DNA of 55,961 nt from Flavobacteriaceae bacterium (GTDB lineage: Bacteria > Bacteroidota > Bacteroidia > Flavobacteriales > Flavobacteriaceae). The stretch lies in assembly GCA_018646605.1 (NCBI GenBank), contig JABGUL010000025.1, forward strand, positions 1-55,961, written 5' to 3'. The notes under the pieces are model-generated. The model searched no databases. It was not told where the DNA came from and worked only from the letters and a program-made list of their open reading frames with translations. Below, piece after piece: positions 26,336 to 34,819 of this stretch (positions are counted from its first letter, which is position 1; the number at the start of each line of letters is the position of its first letter). The position numbers were made by a program, and so were the translations under genes.

Positions 26336-27675
26336 ATTCCAGTATAGTTAAACGGTGTAATTGTTTTGAGTTTAGCCTTCAAGCTTTCATCAACATCAAG
26401 TCCAGCAATAAATTGTTGAATAGCATCTCTATTAATAATTGTATTGGTCCGGGTTAATTCTTTTAGTGCCTCGTAGGGATTAGGATAGCCTTCTTTTCTT
26501 AAAATCGTTTGAACGGCTTCAGCGACAACAGCCCAATTTGCATTAAGATCATCTTCAATTTTAGTGGTATTTACCAATAATTTCCCAAGACCCTTGAAAG
26601 TGGATTGAAGTCCAATGATGGTGTGTCCAAAAGGCACTCCAATATTTCTTAGGACTGTACTGTCAGTAAGATCTCTTTGTAATCTTGAAATAGGGAGTTT
26701 AGCAGATAGAAATTCAAAAATAGCATTTGCCATTCCTAAATTTCCTTCTGAATTTTCAAAATCAATTGGATTTACTTTATGAGGCATTGCAGAGGAGCCT
26801 ACTTCTCCTTCTTTTATTTGTTGTTTAAAATAATCCATGGAGATGTATTGCCACAGATCTCTATTTAAATCAATTAATATGGTATTGATTCTCTTCATGT
26901 TATCACACAAGGTGGCAAAAGAATCGTAATGTTCAATTTGAGTAGTAGGGAAGGAATAGTTTAATCCCAAGGTTTTTTCTACAAAATGGGTTCCAAAAGC
27001 TTTCCAGTCGATATCAGGATAGGCAACTTTATGGGCGTTAAAATTTCCAGTAGCACCAGAGAATTTTGCTCCGTTTGGAACTTTCTCTAGCATTACCCTC
27101 TGGATCTTTAGCCGTTGCACAAAAACATCAAACTCTTTTCCTAATCTAGTAGGAGACGCTGGTTGACCATGAGTCCTCGCTAAAAGTGGAATATCTTTGA
27201 ATTCAATCACCATTCCTTCAAGATGTTCAATGACAAGGTTCAAATTTGGAAGGTAAACTTCAGATATAGCATTTTTTACTGACAAGGGAATTGCAGTATT
27301 ATTAATGTCTTGAGAGGTGAGTCCAAAGTGGATAAATTCTTTATAATCCTGAAGTTCTAATTTATCAAACTCCTTTTTTATAAAATACTCAACAGCTTTA
27401 ACATCATGGTTCGTTGTGCTTTCAATTTCTTTTATCTGAAGCGCATCATCGGAAGTAAAATGCAAATAGATACTTCTCAACTCTTCAAATAATGAAGGGT
27501 TAAAATCAATTAGTTGAGGGAGCGGTAACTCACAAAGTCCAATGAAATATTCAATTTCAATTTGTACACGATACTTTATTAATGCTTCTTCAGAAAAGTA
27601 AGCAGAAAGGGATTTTGTTTTTGAACGGTACCGACCATCAATTGGAGAGATGGCATTTAAAGCGGTAAGTAACAT
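26332..27675 (-). CDS. purB: Adenylosuccinate lyase
   Basis: A 447-aa enzyme of the fumarase/aspartase superfamily. It removes fumarate from SAICAR and from adenylosuccinate, acting twice in purine synthesis. Seen motifs are TSQDINNTAIP (catalytic His region is TTNHDVKAVEYF), ARTHGQPASPTRLGKE, and the signature loop GSSAMPHKVNPIDFENSEG with the mobile catalytic serine. The length is normal for the E. coli-like form (456 aa). It has its own -7 box at 27695-27702 and ends tail-to-tail with the DUF4252-like lipoprotein gene. Another purine gene, purL, is in the window 23 kb away, so the pathway is scattered. Confidence 0.97.
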   Translation of the reverse strand: MLLTALNAISPIDGRYRSKTKSLSAYFSEEALIKYRVQIEIEYFIGLCELPLPQLIDFNPSLFEELRSIYLHFTSDDALQIKEIESTTNHDVKAVEYFIKKEFDKLELQDYKEFIHFGLTSQDINNTAIPLSVKNAISEVYLPNLNLVIEHLEGMVIEFKDIPLLARTHGQPASPTRLGKEFDVFVQRLKIQRVMLEKVPNGAKFSGATGNFNAHKVAYPDIDWKAFGTHFVEKTLGLNYSFPTTQIEHYDSFATLCDNMKRINTILIDLNRDLWQYISMDYFKQQIKEGEVGSSAMPHKVNPIDFENSEGNLGMANAIFEFLSAKLPISRLQRDLTDSTVLRNIGVPFGHTIIGLQSTFKGLGKLLVNTTKIEDDLNANWAVVAEAVQTILRKEGYPNPYEALKELTRTNTIINRDAIQQFIAGLDVDESLKAKLKTITPFNYTGI

Positions 27676-27694
27676 GATGTTTTTATTAGTGTTG

Positions 27695-27702
27695 CAAAGA
27701 TA
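27695..27702 (-). promoter_or_regulatory. -7 box of purB
   Basis: The minus strand reads TATCTTTG, a full TAnnTTTG match, 20 nt upstream of the purB ATG. It lies between purB and the stop of the upstream gene at 27727, so purB can be transcribed alone. Confidence 0.55.
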
Positions 27703-27726
27703 CGTTGAAATTAATAGTAGATGAAA

Positions 27727-28260
27727 TTAATTCTTAAAAACACTTCTAATTACTGGAAAAACACCTTTAGAGAATTCTCTTTTTGAATGTAAAAGTAGGT
27801 CCTCTAAATATTCTTGAATCTCAGGAAATTCAGTCTTGAGGAGTTGTAGTATTTTGATGCAAAAATTAATCGGTGCTGCTTTGGTTTCTGTGATAATCCA
27901 GTCTAAACAAATTGAAATAACCCTTTCTTTTTGAGCTTTTGAAAGAGTATCGGATGTATTTTTATTTTTTAAAAAATACCAGAGTGTTTTACTGTGGGAT
28001 CTTCTCATGCTGGAATGATTAATTTTTTTTAGCATAAACAGGTAGGTCTCAAAAAAGACAAGATATCTATCTAGTTTGGTTAGGATATAAAATTCCCAAA
28101 TCCATGCAGCATAAATATGCTCTCTTTTGGCTTCTTCATTGTGTGCTAATTCAAAAAGCTCTCCAGTAAATTCAGGATTTTCTTCTATAAACTTAAGTCC
28201 TTTTAAACGATTTTCTCGAGAGGCTGATAATGGTTTTATAAAGGATATTAGTAAAGACAT
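27727..28260 (-). CDS. Small all-helical (HEAT-like) protein next to purB
   Basis: A 177-aa protein with no signal peptide and no membrane segment, made almost only of amphipathic helices. The pattern (AREHIYAAWIWEFYILTKL-like helix pairs, then ISICLDWIITE, then FCIKILQLLKTEFPEIQEYL) is that of short HEAT-like proteins in Flavobacteriia. In some genomes these are labelled adenylosuccinate lyase only because they adjoin purB. It contains none of the PurB catalytic motifs. It lies 51 nt upstream of purB and 3 nt downstream of the regulatory-domain protein gene, on the same strand. It may be a scaffold or protein-interaction module; the partner is unknown. Confidence 0.6.
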   Translation of the reverse strand: MSLLISFIKPLSASRENRLKGLKFIEENPEFTGELFELAHNEEAKREHIYAAWIWEFYILTKLDRYLVFFETYLFMLKKINHSSMRRSHSKTLWYFLKNKNTSDTLSKAQKERVISICLDWIITETKAAPINFCIKILQLLKTEFPEIQEYLEDLLLHSKREFSKGVFPVIRSVFKN

Positions 28261-28263
28261 TTT

Positions 28264-29016
28264 CTAGAGTTGCAAGACTCTATATTCTTCATAACATTTA
28301 CTAATTCCTTCAAGAATTTGAAGGTCATTTGCCTCTTTTATGAAGGCGTCAGAATAATTACAATTTCTGAGGATATCATCAATGTCAATTCTCTTCAATC
28401 CTAAGAGTTGCATTAATACTTGTCGGTCAAATTTTGAGGCCAAAAGATTCTTAATTTCATCGTCCTCTCTCATTTTTTTGAGCTTACGCATTTGTTGTGG
28501 ATTCTTCCCGAATATATTATTTAATAAATCTGCAGGATTAAAAACATTACCAAGTACTTTGGAAATTGCACTTGGGTTTCTTGATCCAGATTCGTAACCA
28601 CGGTTAGGTAAGCCTGAAATACTGTATCTACGAGCAGTATTGATAGGTGCATTTCTAACATCAATATCCAAATATCCAGTAAGTTGATAAGGACGGACTA
28701 CAATTTCTTCAAGGGCAAAGGCAATTTCAGTCATTTTGAAATTTGCATTTCCAAACTTAATCATATCATTGGTTACGGCAATCTTAAGAGGTTTATATCC
28801 CAAATAGGAGAAATAAAGTGTATCATTTGCTTTTGCAGGAATTTGAAAATCTCCTTTTTGATTTGTGATGGTTCCAATTACTTGAGTGAGGTTAAGAATG
28901 TGGACACTTGGCATCGGAAGACCTGTAGTTTCATTTTCAACACGAGCACTAAAACTTTCTTGTGCAAAGCCACTGTAAAATGAAATTAATAAAAGCGATA
29001 CCCAAATCTTCTTCAT
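28264..29016 (-). CDS. Exported carboxypeptidase-regulatory-like domain protein
   Basis: A 250-aa protein with a signal peptide (about residues 1-18, cut after GFA or FAQ). A CarboxypepD_reg-like beta-sandwich covers about residues 20-115 (ENETTGLPMPSVHILNLTQV, then TNQKGDFQIPA, then YFSYLGYKPLKIAV). This is the fold found at the N-terminus of SusC-type receptors, but no plug or barrel follows. After it comes a positively charged helical region (about 155-250) with KKMREDDEIKNLL. Similar stand-alone proteins are common in Flavobacteriia. It is followed after 3 nt by the HEAT-like gene, so the two are likely one operon. Function unknown. Confidence 0.8.
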   Translation of the reverse strand: MKKIWVSLLLISFYSGFAQESFSARVENETTGLPMPSVHILNLTQVIGTITNQKGDFQIPAKANDTLYFSYLGYKPLKIAVTNDMIKFGNANFKMTEIAFALEEIVVRPYQLTGYLDIDVRNAPINTARRYSISGLPNRGYESGSRNPSAISKVLGNVFNPADLLNNIFGKNPQQMRKLKKMREDDEIKNLLASKFDRQVLMQLLGLKRIDIDDILRNCNYSDAFIKEANDLQILEGISKCYEEYRVLQL

Positions 29017-29067
29017 GGTATAAAATTAGCTAAAATTCATGGAAACTTTTTTAGCTCATTGGTATTA

Positions 29068-29652
29068 TTATGTTTTTTTTAGCTTATTCAGTTTATTTAG
29101 AAAATATTGCGTTGCTATTGCACGATGACTGATGTTGTTTTTTACAATGTCTCCCAATTGCGCAAAGGTTTTATCATATCCCTTTGGAATAAAGATGGGA
29201 TCATAACCAAAACCACCTTTTCCACGCTTTTCAAAAATTATATGCCCTTTTACAATCCCTTCAAAAAGCTCAATTTTTTTACCAAAAGAGGCAGCAATTA
29301 CAGTTCTGAACTGTGCCTTTGTATTAGTTTTATCATTTAGTTCTTCCCAGACTTTTTTGATATTATCCTCATTATTTTTTGCAGCTCCGGCATACCGAGC
29401 AGAATATACACCAGGTGCACCATTAAGGGCTTCAATTTCTAGGCCAGAATCATCTGCAAAACAATCTAGACCGTATTTGTATTTAATAAAGGTTGCTTTA
29501 ATTTTAGCGTTCTCTTCAAGGGTAGTGCCTGTTTCTTCTATCTCTTGATAACATTTTATGTCTGTTAAACTGAGGATTGAAATTGAAGGGGGTACTAGTT
29601 TTTTTAATTCTTTTACTTTATGTTGATTATGTGTTGCGAAAATAAGTTTCAT
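29068..29652 (-). CDS. rdgB: Non-canonical purine NTP pyrophosphatase (RdgB/HAM1)
   Basis: A 194-aa enzyme that hydrolyses dITP, ITP and XTP to the monophosphates and so keeps deaminated purines out of DNA and RNA. The motifs are FATHNQHKVKELK at the N-terminus, FADDSGLEIEALNGAPGVYSARYAG in two overlapping blocks, RGKGGFGYDPIF, and the closing SHRAIA. The length is the normal one. It lies between the regulatory-domain protein gene and rlmH on the same strand, with gaps of 51 and 49 nt. Nothing unusual is seen. Confidence 0.97.
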   Translation of the reverse strand: MKLIFATHNQHKVKELKKLVPPSISILSLTDIKCYQEIEETGTTLEENAKIKATFIKYKYGLDCFADDSGLEIEALNGAPGVYSARYAGAAKNNEDNIKKVWEELNDKTNTKAQFRTVIAASFGKKIELFEGIVKGHIIFEKRGKGGFGYDPIFIPKGYDKTFAQLGDIVKNNISHRAIATQYFLNKLNKLKKT

Positions 29653-29701
29653 TTAGTACTCTTTTGGTTTGGAAAAAATTGTAATTTAATAAAATTATAA
29701 A

Positions 29702-30175
29702 CTAATTATTGTGATAAGGATGGTTGTTGATAATGGTAAATGCTCTATACAATTGCTCACAAAAAAACAGTCGAACCATTTGATGTGAAAAAGTCATTTG
29801 GGAAAGGCAAATTTGTAAAGGAAATTGTTGATAGAGGCTATCAGAAAATCCGTAAGCTCCTCCAATAATAAATACAATTCTATGAGTTCCCGAAACCATG
29901 TGTTGTTCTATTTTTTTTGAGAAAGTGATTGATGTAAACGATTTACCTTTTTCATCCAATAGATAAACAACATCTCCTGTTTTTATTTTTTGAAGAATAT
30001 TTTTTGCCTCCTCATTTTTAATTTCTGTGGGGGCTGTTTTTTTATGCGCTTTAACGTCTGATAAGTAGTGAATTGAAAATTTAGTATAATGCTTTAACCT
30101 TTTTGCATACTCCTCAGTGGCATCAGCCCAAAAAGTACGATCTGTTTTTCCTACACACAACAATACAATCTCCAT
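29702..30175 (-). CDS. rlmH: 23S rRNA pseudouridine-1915 N3-methyltransferase
   Basis: A 157-aa SPOUT-class methyltransferase (COG1576) that methylates pseudouridine 1915 in helix 69 of 23S rRNA. The start is ATG 30175 (MEIVLLCVGKTDRTFW), which fits the family start. An ATG at 30190 would add five residues and run into the -7 box. The SPOUT motifs are VYLLDEKGKSFTS, FIIGGAYGFSDS, and the C-terminal LSQMTFSHQMVRLFFCEQLYRA with the knot. It is divergent from the YihY-type gene and upstream of rdgB. Confidence 0.96.
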   Translation of the reverse strand: MEIVLLCVGKTDRTFWADATEEYAKRLKHYTKFSIHYLSDVKAHKKTAPTEIKNEEAKNILQKIKTGDVVYLLDEKGKSFTSITFSKKIEQHMVSGTHRIVFIIGGAYGFSDSLYQQFPLQICLSQMTFSHQMVRLFFCEQLYRAFTIINNHPYHNN

Positions 30176-30179
30176 TATA

Positions 30180-30187
30180 CAAAGGTA
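30180..30187 (-). promoter_or_regulatory. -7 box of rlmH
   Basis: The minus strand reads TACCTTTG, a full TAnnTTTG match, ending 5 nt from the chosen ATG at 30175. It implies an almost leaderless transcript and argues against the longer reading frame. Confidence 0.5.
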
Positions 30188-30238
30188 CAAAGCCTTTGGA
30201 TTTTTAATTGATTTATATCCCTATATGATTTTGCCGAT

Positions 30239-30246
30239 TATCTTTG
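30239..30246 (+). promoter_or_regulatory. -7 box of the yihY-like/priA operon
   Basis: TATCTTTG matches TAnnTTTG and lies 22 nt before the ATG at 30269. A -33 TTG at normal spacing was not found. Confidence 0.5.
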
Positions 30247-30268
30247 TAAAAGAGAAACAACTGACTTC

Positions 30269-31195
30269 ATGTCAAAAATTGGGCAACTTCCTGTAGTTAA
30301 ATCAATTATCAGTTTTACAAAAGCTGTTAAGCCACCTGGATTTTATGGATTTTCAATCTATGATCTTATCGAGATGTATGTAATTGGAATTGTAAAAGGT
30401 GCTTTATCCTATCGTGCGGGGAGTATTTCTTTTAGTTTTTTTATGGCTTTGTTTCCTTTTTTATTATTTATTATTAACCTTATTCCTTTTGTGGATATGA
30501 TTCCCTTCATCCACATTGAAAATTTTGATCAAACCTTCTTAAATTATATCGAATTGTTTTTGCCCTCTGAAACACAAACCTTTTTCACAGGAATTTTTGA
30601 AGACATACGAAACAAACCCAGGGGAGGACTTTTGTCTTCCGTTTTCCTTTTATCAATTTTTCTTTCTGCCAATGGTGTCTCTGCTATTTTTGGAAGTTTT
30701 GAAGTTTCATATCACGTTAAGCTATCAAGAAGCTTTTTCCGACAATATTTATTTTCAATGGGAATAAGTGTTGTGCTTGCTTTTCTCTCTTTATTTGCAG
30801 TAATTATCTTTTTTTATTTTGAATTTTATATCCTTAATAACTTAGAGTCACTTGTTCCTTCAGAGGTCCGTTTAACAAGGATAAGTCAAATTAGTTTTTT
30901 TGGACTCTTTGCATACTTAACAGTGAGTATATTGTATTATTTTGGAACAATAGAAGGTCGAAAAATTCGCTTTTTTTCTCCTGGAGCTTTGATGACAACC
31001 CTTTTGTTTTTTCTCACCACATATGGCTTCGGGATATATATTGATAACTTCTCCACTTACAATCAACTTTATGGTTCTATTGGAGCATTGTTGATTTTTC
31101 TATTGTATATATGGATGAATTCAAATATTCTATTACTAGGATTTGAATTAAATGCCACATTAACACGATTTAAAAGAGCACCAAAGTTACGTTAA
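30269..31195 (+). CDS. YihY/BrkB-family inner membrane protein
   Basis: A 308-aa integral membrane protein with about six hydrophobic segments and the YihY/UPF0761 features AGSISFSFFMALFPFLLFII (about residue 55), LLSIFLSANGVSAIFGSF (about 130), SPGALMTTLLFF, and TYNQLYGSIGALLIFLLYIWM towards the C-terminus. It was once annotated as tRNA-processing ribonuclease BN, which is now known to be wrong. Its transport role is unproven. priA begins 1 nt after its stop, so the two are one operon. Confidence 0.92.
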   Translation: MSKIGQLPVVKSIISFTKAVKPPGFYGFSIYDLIEMYVIGIVKGALSYRAGSISFSFFMALFPFLLFIINLIPFVDMIPFIHIENFDQTFLNYIELFLPSETQTFFTGIFEDIRNKPRGGLLSSVFLLSIFLSANGVSAIFGSFEVSYHVKLSRSFFRQYLFSMGISVVLAFLSLFAVIIFFYFEFYILNNLESLVPSEVRLTRISQISFFGLFAYLTVSILYYFGTIEGRKIRFFSPGALMTTLLFFLTTYGFGIYIDNFSTYNQLYGSIGALLIFLLYIWMNSNILLLGFELNATLTRFKRAPKLR

Positions 31196-31196
31196 G

Positions 31197-33674
31197 ATGG
31201 AGACTAAGAAATTGGTGCCTTTTTCTGATTATATTGATGTTCTGCTGCCTCTAGCTTTGCCAAAACCATATACCTATAAAATAACAGCAGAACAACTGGA
31301 ATCCCTAGCTGTTGGTTTTAGGGTGGCTGTTCCTTTTGGGAAACAAAAAATATATACTGCCCTAGTAACAAAGATTCATCAAGTCGCCCCTCAAACGTAT
31401 GAGCCTAAATCTATAGCTATGATATTGGACGAAGTTCCAATTGTTACAGACTCTCAATTAAAGTTTTGGGAATGGATGGCGTCTTATTACATGTGCAGTC
31501 AAGGTGAGATTATGAGAGCTTGTTTACCCGCTGCCTTACTTCTAGAGAGCAAAACAGTATTGGTCAAGTGTGAGGCTTCAGAAGTGCAATTGAAGGCGCT
31601 TTCAGACATGCAATATTTGGTTTATGAAGCATTACAAAAACAAACACTTACACTTGATGAAATAAGTAAAATAGTAGATCGTAAGCAGGTAATGCCTTTG
31701 GTTTTAGGGATGTTGGATATGAAAGTTGCTATGATTCATCAGCACTTGGAGGAGAAGTATAAGCCCAAAAGGGTTCGTTACGTTTCATTAGCCAAACACT
31801 ATCACTCAGAAGAAAGTTTAAAAGCACTTTTTGATAGCTTGCAAAAAGCACCAAAACAACTTGCTGTACTTATGGCAATTTTCACTGATTCAACTGGACA
31901 CAAAGAGCTTAAAAAAGTGTCAATTTTGAAGTCTAAATCAGGATCAGGTAGTAGCCAAATAAAAACACTAATTGACAAAGGGGTTTTAGAAGAGCAATAT
32001 CAAGATGAGCACCGTTTGTTAATTAAACAACAACAAGATGTTTTAGGAAATAAAACACTCTCTGATGCTCAGCAATTGTCTTTAGATGAAATCAAAAAAC
32101 AGTTTGATAATAAAAAGGTTGTTTTATTTGAGGGTGTTACCTCCTCAGGAAAAACGGAGGTATATATCAAGTTGATTGAAGAGCAACTAGCCCATGGAAA
32201 TCAAGTTCTGTATTTATTGCCAGAGATTTCTTTGACCTCACAAATTGTAAATCGATTGGCAGCAAGATTTGGAGACCAAGTAACGGTATATCATTCAAAA
32301 TTTTCTATTCACGAACGAGCCGAGGTGTGGCAAAAAGTATTAACTGCCTCTCCAGAAGCAAGAGTAATAGTAGGTGCACGCTCTGCTGTTCTCTTGCCGT
32401 TTGAAAATCTAGGATTAGTTTTGATCGATGAGGAACATGAAAATTCCTACAAACAATTTGATCCAGCTCCACGTTATCAAGCACGAGACAGCGCTATATA
32501 TTTAGCAAATCTAATGCAATCAAGAGTATTATTAGGTTCTGCTACACCCTCTTTGGAATCTGCAGAGAATGTTCGAACTGGAAAATATGGATGGGTTCGA
32601 TTAACAGAACGCTATGGTGGTGTTTCTTTGCCAAAGATTGAACTCATAGATTTGAAAGAAGCTAACCGAAAGAAAATGATGAAAGGGATGTTTTCGTCTC
32701 AATTAATTGATGCAATTCAACATACTTTATCTCAAGGCAAGCAAGTGATTTTATTCCAAAACCGAAGAGGTTATGCTCCAATATCTGAATGTACAAGTTG
32801 CGGCCATTCGCCTCAATGTACTCAGTGTGACGTTTCATTAACCTATCATCAAACACAACAACAATTACGTTGCCATTATTGTGGCTATAATATTCCTATG
32901 CCAAATCAATGTCACGCTTGTGGAATGCCAACTCTCACGACTAAAGGCGCAGGAACGCAACAAATAGAAGAACAGATTAAAGCTTTTTTTCCAGAAGTAG
33001 CCGTAGGTCGAATGGACTGGGACAGTACGCGAGGCAAATGGAGTTTTGATGCAATTATTGAGTCTTTTGTTCAAGAAAGAATTCAAATCTTAGTTGGGAC
33101 ACAGATGGTTGTTAAGGGGCTGGATTTTAAAAACGTTTTATTGGTTGGTGTTATCAATGCAGATCATGTATTGAACTTCCCAGATTTTAGAGCTCATGAG
33201 CGGAGTTATCAGATGTTATGTCAAGTTGCAGGTAGGGCAGGGCGCTCGGATAGGAAGGGTAATGTATTGATTCAAACTTATCAACCAGAACATCCAATAT
33301 TAAGACAGGTTTTAGATCATGATTATGAAGGTCTCTACCAAACTCAAAAAAAGGAACGCCATGAATACAAATACCCTCCTTATTACAGGATGATCCGTAT
33401 TACCTTCAAAAGTAGGCAGTATGACACTGTTAACTTAGCTTCTGAATGGTTTACTAATGTGCTCAGGCAATCTTATGAAGGAACAGTATTGGGTCCTGTA
33501 TTTCCATCTGTTGCTCGAATAAGAAATCAGTATCACAAACAACTAGTCGTTAAAATTGATCATAATTTTACCCCCCAAGTGATAAAAAAAACCTTAGAAA
33601 GAACTCTACAAAGTTTTCAGGCTATTGCCGCTTTTAGAAGTACTAGAGTAAATTTTGATGTAGACCCTTATTGA
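31197..33674 (+). CDS. priA: Primosomal replication restart helicase PriA
   Basis: An 825-aa superfamily 2 helicase that reloads the replisome at stalled forks. It has the N-terminal 3' DNA-binding domain (about residues 1-110), Walker A GVTSSGKTEVY (about 313-322), a DEEH box in LVLIDEEHENSYKQ (about 410), and HSKFSIHERAEVW. The zinc region (about 532-577) holds eight cysteines in four CxxC pairs: CTSC, CTQC, CHYC, CHAC. The helicase motif VAGRAGRSDRKGNV and the C-terminal domain follow. The length is longer than E. coli PriA (732 aa) but normal for Bacteroidota. The last 7 nt overlap the end of the LytTR regulator gene. Confidence 0.97.
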   Translation: METKKLVPFSDYIDVLLPLALPKPYTYKITAEQLESLAVGFRVAVPFGKQKIYTALVTKIHQVAPQTYEPKSIAMILDEVPIVTDSQLKFWEWMASYYMCSQGEIMRACLPAALLLESKTVLVKCEASEVQLKALSDMQYLVYEALQKQTLTLDEISKIVDRKQVMPLVLGMLDMKVAMIHQHLEEKYKPKRVRYVSLAKHYHSEESLKALFDSLQKAPKQLAVLMAIFTDSTGHKELKKVSILKSKSGSGSSQIKTLIDKGVLEEQYQDEHRLLIKQQQDVLGNKTLSDAQQLSLDEIKKQFDNKKVVLFEGVTSSGKTEVYIKLIEEQLAHGNQVLYLLPEISLTSQIVNRLAARFGDQVTVYHSKFSIHERAEVWQKVLTASPEARVIVGARSAVLLPFENLGLVLIDEEHENSYKQFDPAPRYQARDSAIYLANLMQSRVLLGSATPSLESAENVRTGKYGWVRLTERYGGVSLPKIELIDLKEANRKKMMKGMFSSQLIDAIQHTLSQGKQVILFQNRRGYAPISECTSCGHSPQCTQCDVSLTYHQTQQQLRCHYCGYNIPMPNQCHACGMPTLTTKGAGTQQIEEQIKAFFPEVAVGRMDWDSTRGKWSFDAIIESFVQERIQILVGTQMVVKGLDFKNVLLVGVINADHVLNFPDFRAHERSYQMLCQVAGRAGRSDRKGNVLIQTYQPEHPILRQVLDHDYEGLYQTQKKERHEYKYPPYYRMIRITFKSRQYDTVNLASEWFTNVLRQSYEGTVLGPVFPSVARIRNQYHKQLVVKIDHNFTPQVIKKTLERTLQSFQAIAAFRSTRVNFDVDPY

Positions 33675-34366
33675 AATCTGCTCAATAAAAGACGAAATTG
33701 TTTTTTCTGTGTTCGGCTTAAAGGGAAGTCTTTATTTTCAATATTTACGGAGGATGAAGAATAATTAATAACCTTTTTAAGGTTAATGATGTAGGATTTG
33801 TGGATTCGTGAAAACTGTTCTTGTGGTAAGCGGGTTAAAAAATCCTTCATTGTTGAGAGTACCAAGAATTTTTTTTTGTGAGTTATAATTTTTATATAAT
33901 CTCCTACAGCTTCAATCCATTGGATTTGATCAATGGCTATTTTTTCAGTCTTAAGGTTGTGTTTGATTTCAATAAAATCATTTGTTTTTTTTGTGATACT
34001 AAGACTTAGTTTGATTCTTTGTTCAATACGGGCAATAGATTGTTCAATACGCTCCAATGAAAAAGGAGGTGAGATACAGTCGGCTAGATTTAAATCAAAA
34101 GCACGAAGAGCATCCTCTGCCTGTTCGGTCATAAGAATGATTTCTGTAGGGTCTTTTAACCTTTCAATAAAATCAAACCCATTATAAACAGGGAGTTTTG
34201 CAGAGAGAAATATAAGATCTACAGAGGAGTAATTTAGAAAATTTTGAGCTTCAACAGCGTTAGAAAATTCAGCAATAAAGTTTAGTGTTTTAACTTTTTT
34301 GAGGATTTGCGATAGGTAAAGGCGCCTAATTGGATTAGGATCAACCAAAATATAGTTAAGGAGCAT
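33668..34366 (-). CDS. LytTR-domain DNA-binding regulator with a degenerate receiver
   Basis: A 232-aa response-regulator-like protein. Residues 1-120 have the receiver fold and 130-232 the LytTR DNA-binding domain (IQWIEAVGDYIKIIT, then VLSTMKDFLTRLPQEQFSRIHKSYIINL). The phosphorylation machinery is broken: the acidic pair is D9-P10, the usual phosphoacceptor Asp is Ser55 in DLIFLSAKLP, and the conserved Lys before PF is Pro100 in SPPFSLER. Thr80 is kept. Orthologues I recall beside priA or rpsF in flavobacteria have the Asp. It may be active without phosphorylation. No histidine kinase is adjacent. It converges on priA (7-nt overlap) and is divergent from rpsF. Confidence 0.9.
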   Translation of the reverse strand: MLLNYILVDPNPIRRLYLSQILKKVKTLNFIAEFSNAVEAQNFLNYSSVDLIFLSAKLPVYNGFDFIERLKDPTEIILMTEQAEDALRAFDLNLADCISPPFSLERIEQSIARIEQRIKLSLSITKKTNDFIEIKHNLKTEKIAIDQIQWIEAVGDYIKIITHKKKFLVLSTMKDFLTRLPQEQFSRIHKSYIINLKKVINYSSSSVNIENKDFPLSRTQKKQFRLLLSRFQ

Positions 34367-34387
34367 TGTTTAAATAATATAGTGCTA

Positions 34388-34395
34388 CAAATATA
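34388..34395 (-). promoter_or_regulatory. -7 box of the LytTR regulator gene
   Basis: The minus strand reads TATATTTG, a full match, 21 nt upstream of the ATG at 34366. It is back-to-back with the rpsF promoter. Confidence 0.5.
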
Positions 34396-34428
34396 ATTAA
34401 AAAAACTTTATTTTAAAGTGATCTTTAT

Positions 34429-34459
34429 TTGGTATACTGTATAGTTTAAGTTATTTTTG
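34429..34459 (+). promoter_or_regulatory. Promoter of the rpsF-rpsR-rplI operon
   Basis: TTG (34429-34431), 20 nt, then TATTTTTG (34452-34459), a full -33/-7 match for Bacteroidota. The TTG codon at 34457 that could extend rpsF lies inside the -7 box, so rpsF must start at ATG 34478. Confidence 0.75.
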
Positions 34460-34477
34460 CCAACCAAAATAAAGATT

Positions 34478-34816
34478 ATGAATCAATATGAAACTGTTTT
34501 CATTTTAAATCCCGTTCTCTCTGAAACTCAGATTGAGGAAGCAGTTCAAAAGTTTGTAGAATTTATTAAGACCAACCAAGGTTCAATGACGAGTCAGGAA
34601 AATTGGGGTCTTAAGAAACTTGCTTATCCTATCGAGAATAAGAAAAGTGGCTTCTATCATCTTTTTGAATATGCAGCACCAAGCGAAGCCGTAGCGGCTT
34701 TAGAGGTAGAATTTCGCCGTGACGAGCGTATCATGCGTTACTTAACGGTTAAACTCGACAAGCATTCACTAGCGTGGGCAGAAAAAAGAAGAAAAAAGAA
34801 CAAAGCAAAAGCATAA
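34478..34816 (+). CDS. rpsF: 30S ribosomal protein S6
   Basis: A 112-aa small-subunit protein that binds 16S rRNA as a dimer with S18. It starts MNQYETVFILNPVLSETQIEE and has the S6 pattern NWGLKKLAYPIENKKSGFYH and RRDERIMRYLTVKLDKH, ending in a lysine-rich tail. The ATG at 34478 is chosen because the promoter overlaps any longer frame. The rpsR gene starts 3 nt after its stop. Confidence 0.97.
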   Translation: MNQYETVFILNPVLSETQIEEAVQKFVEFIKTNQGSMTSQENWGLKKLAYPIENKKSGFYHLFEYAAPSEAVAALEVEFRRDERIMRYLTVKLDKHSLAWAEKRRKKNKAKA

Positions 34817-34819
34817 GCA

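Noticed and set aside
34457-34477. TTG start that would lengthen rpsF by seven residues
   Set aside because: The TTG lies in the -7 box; S6 proteins start at MNQYE.
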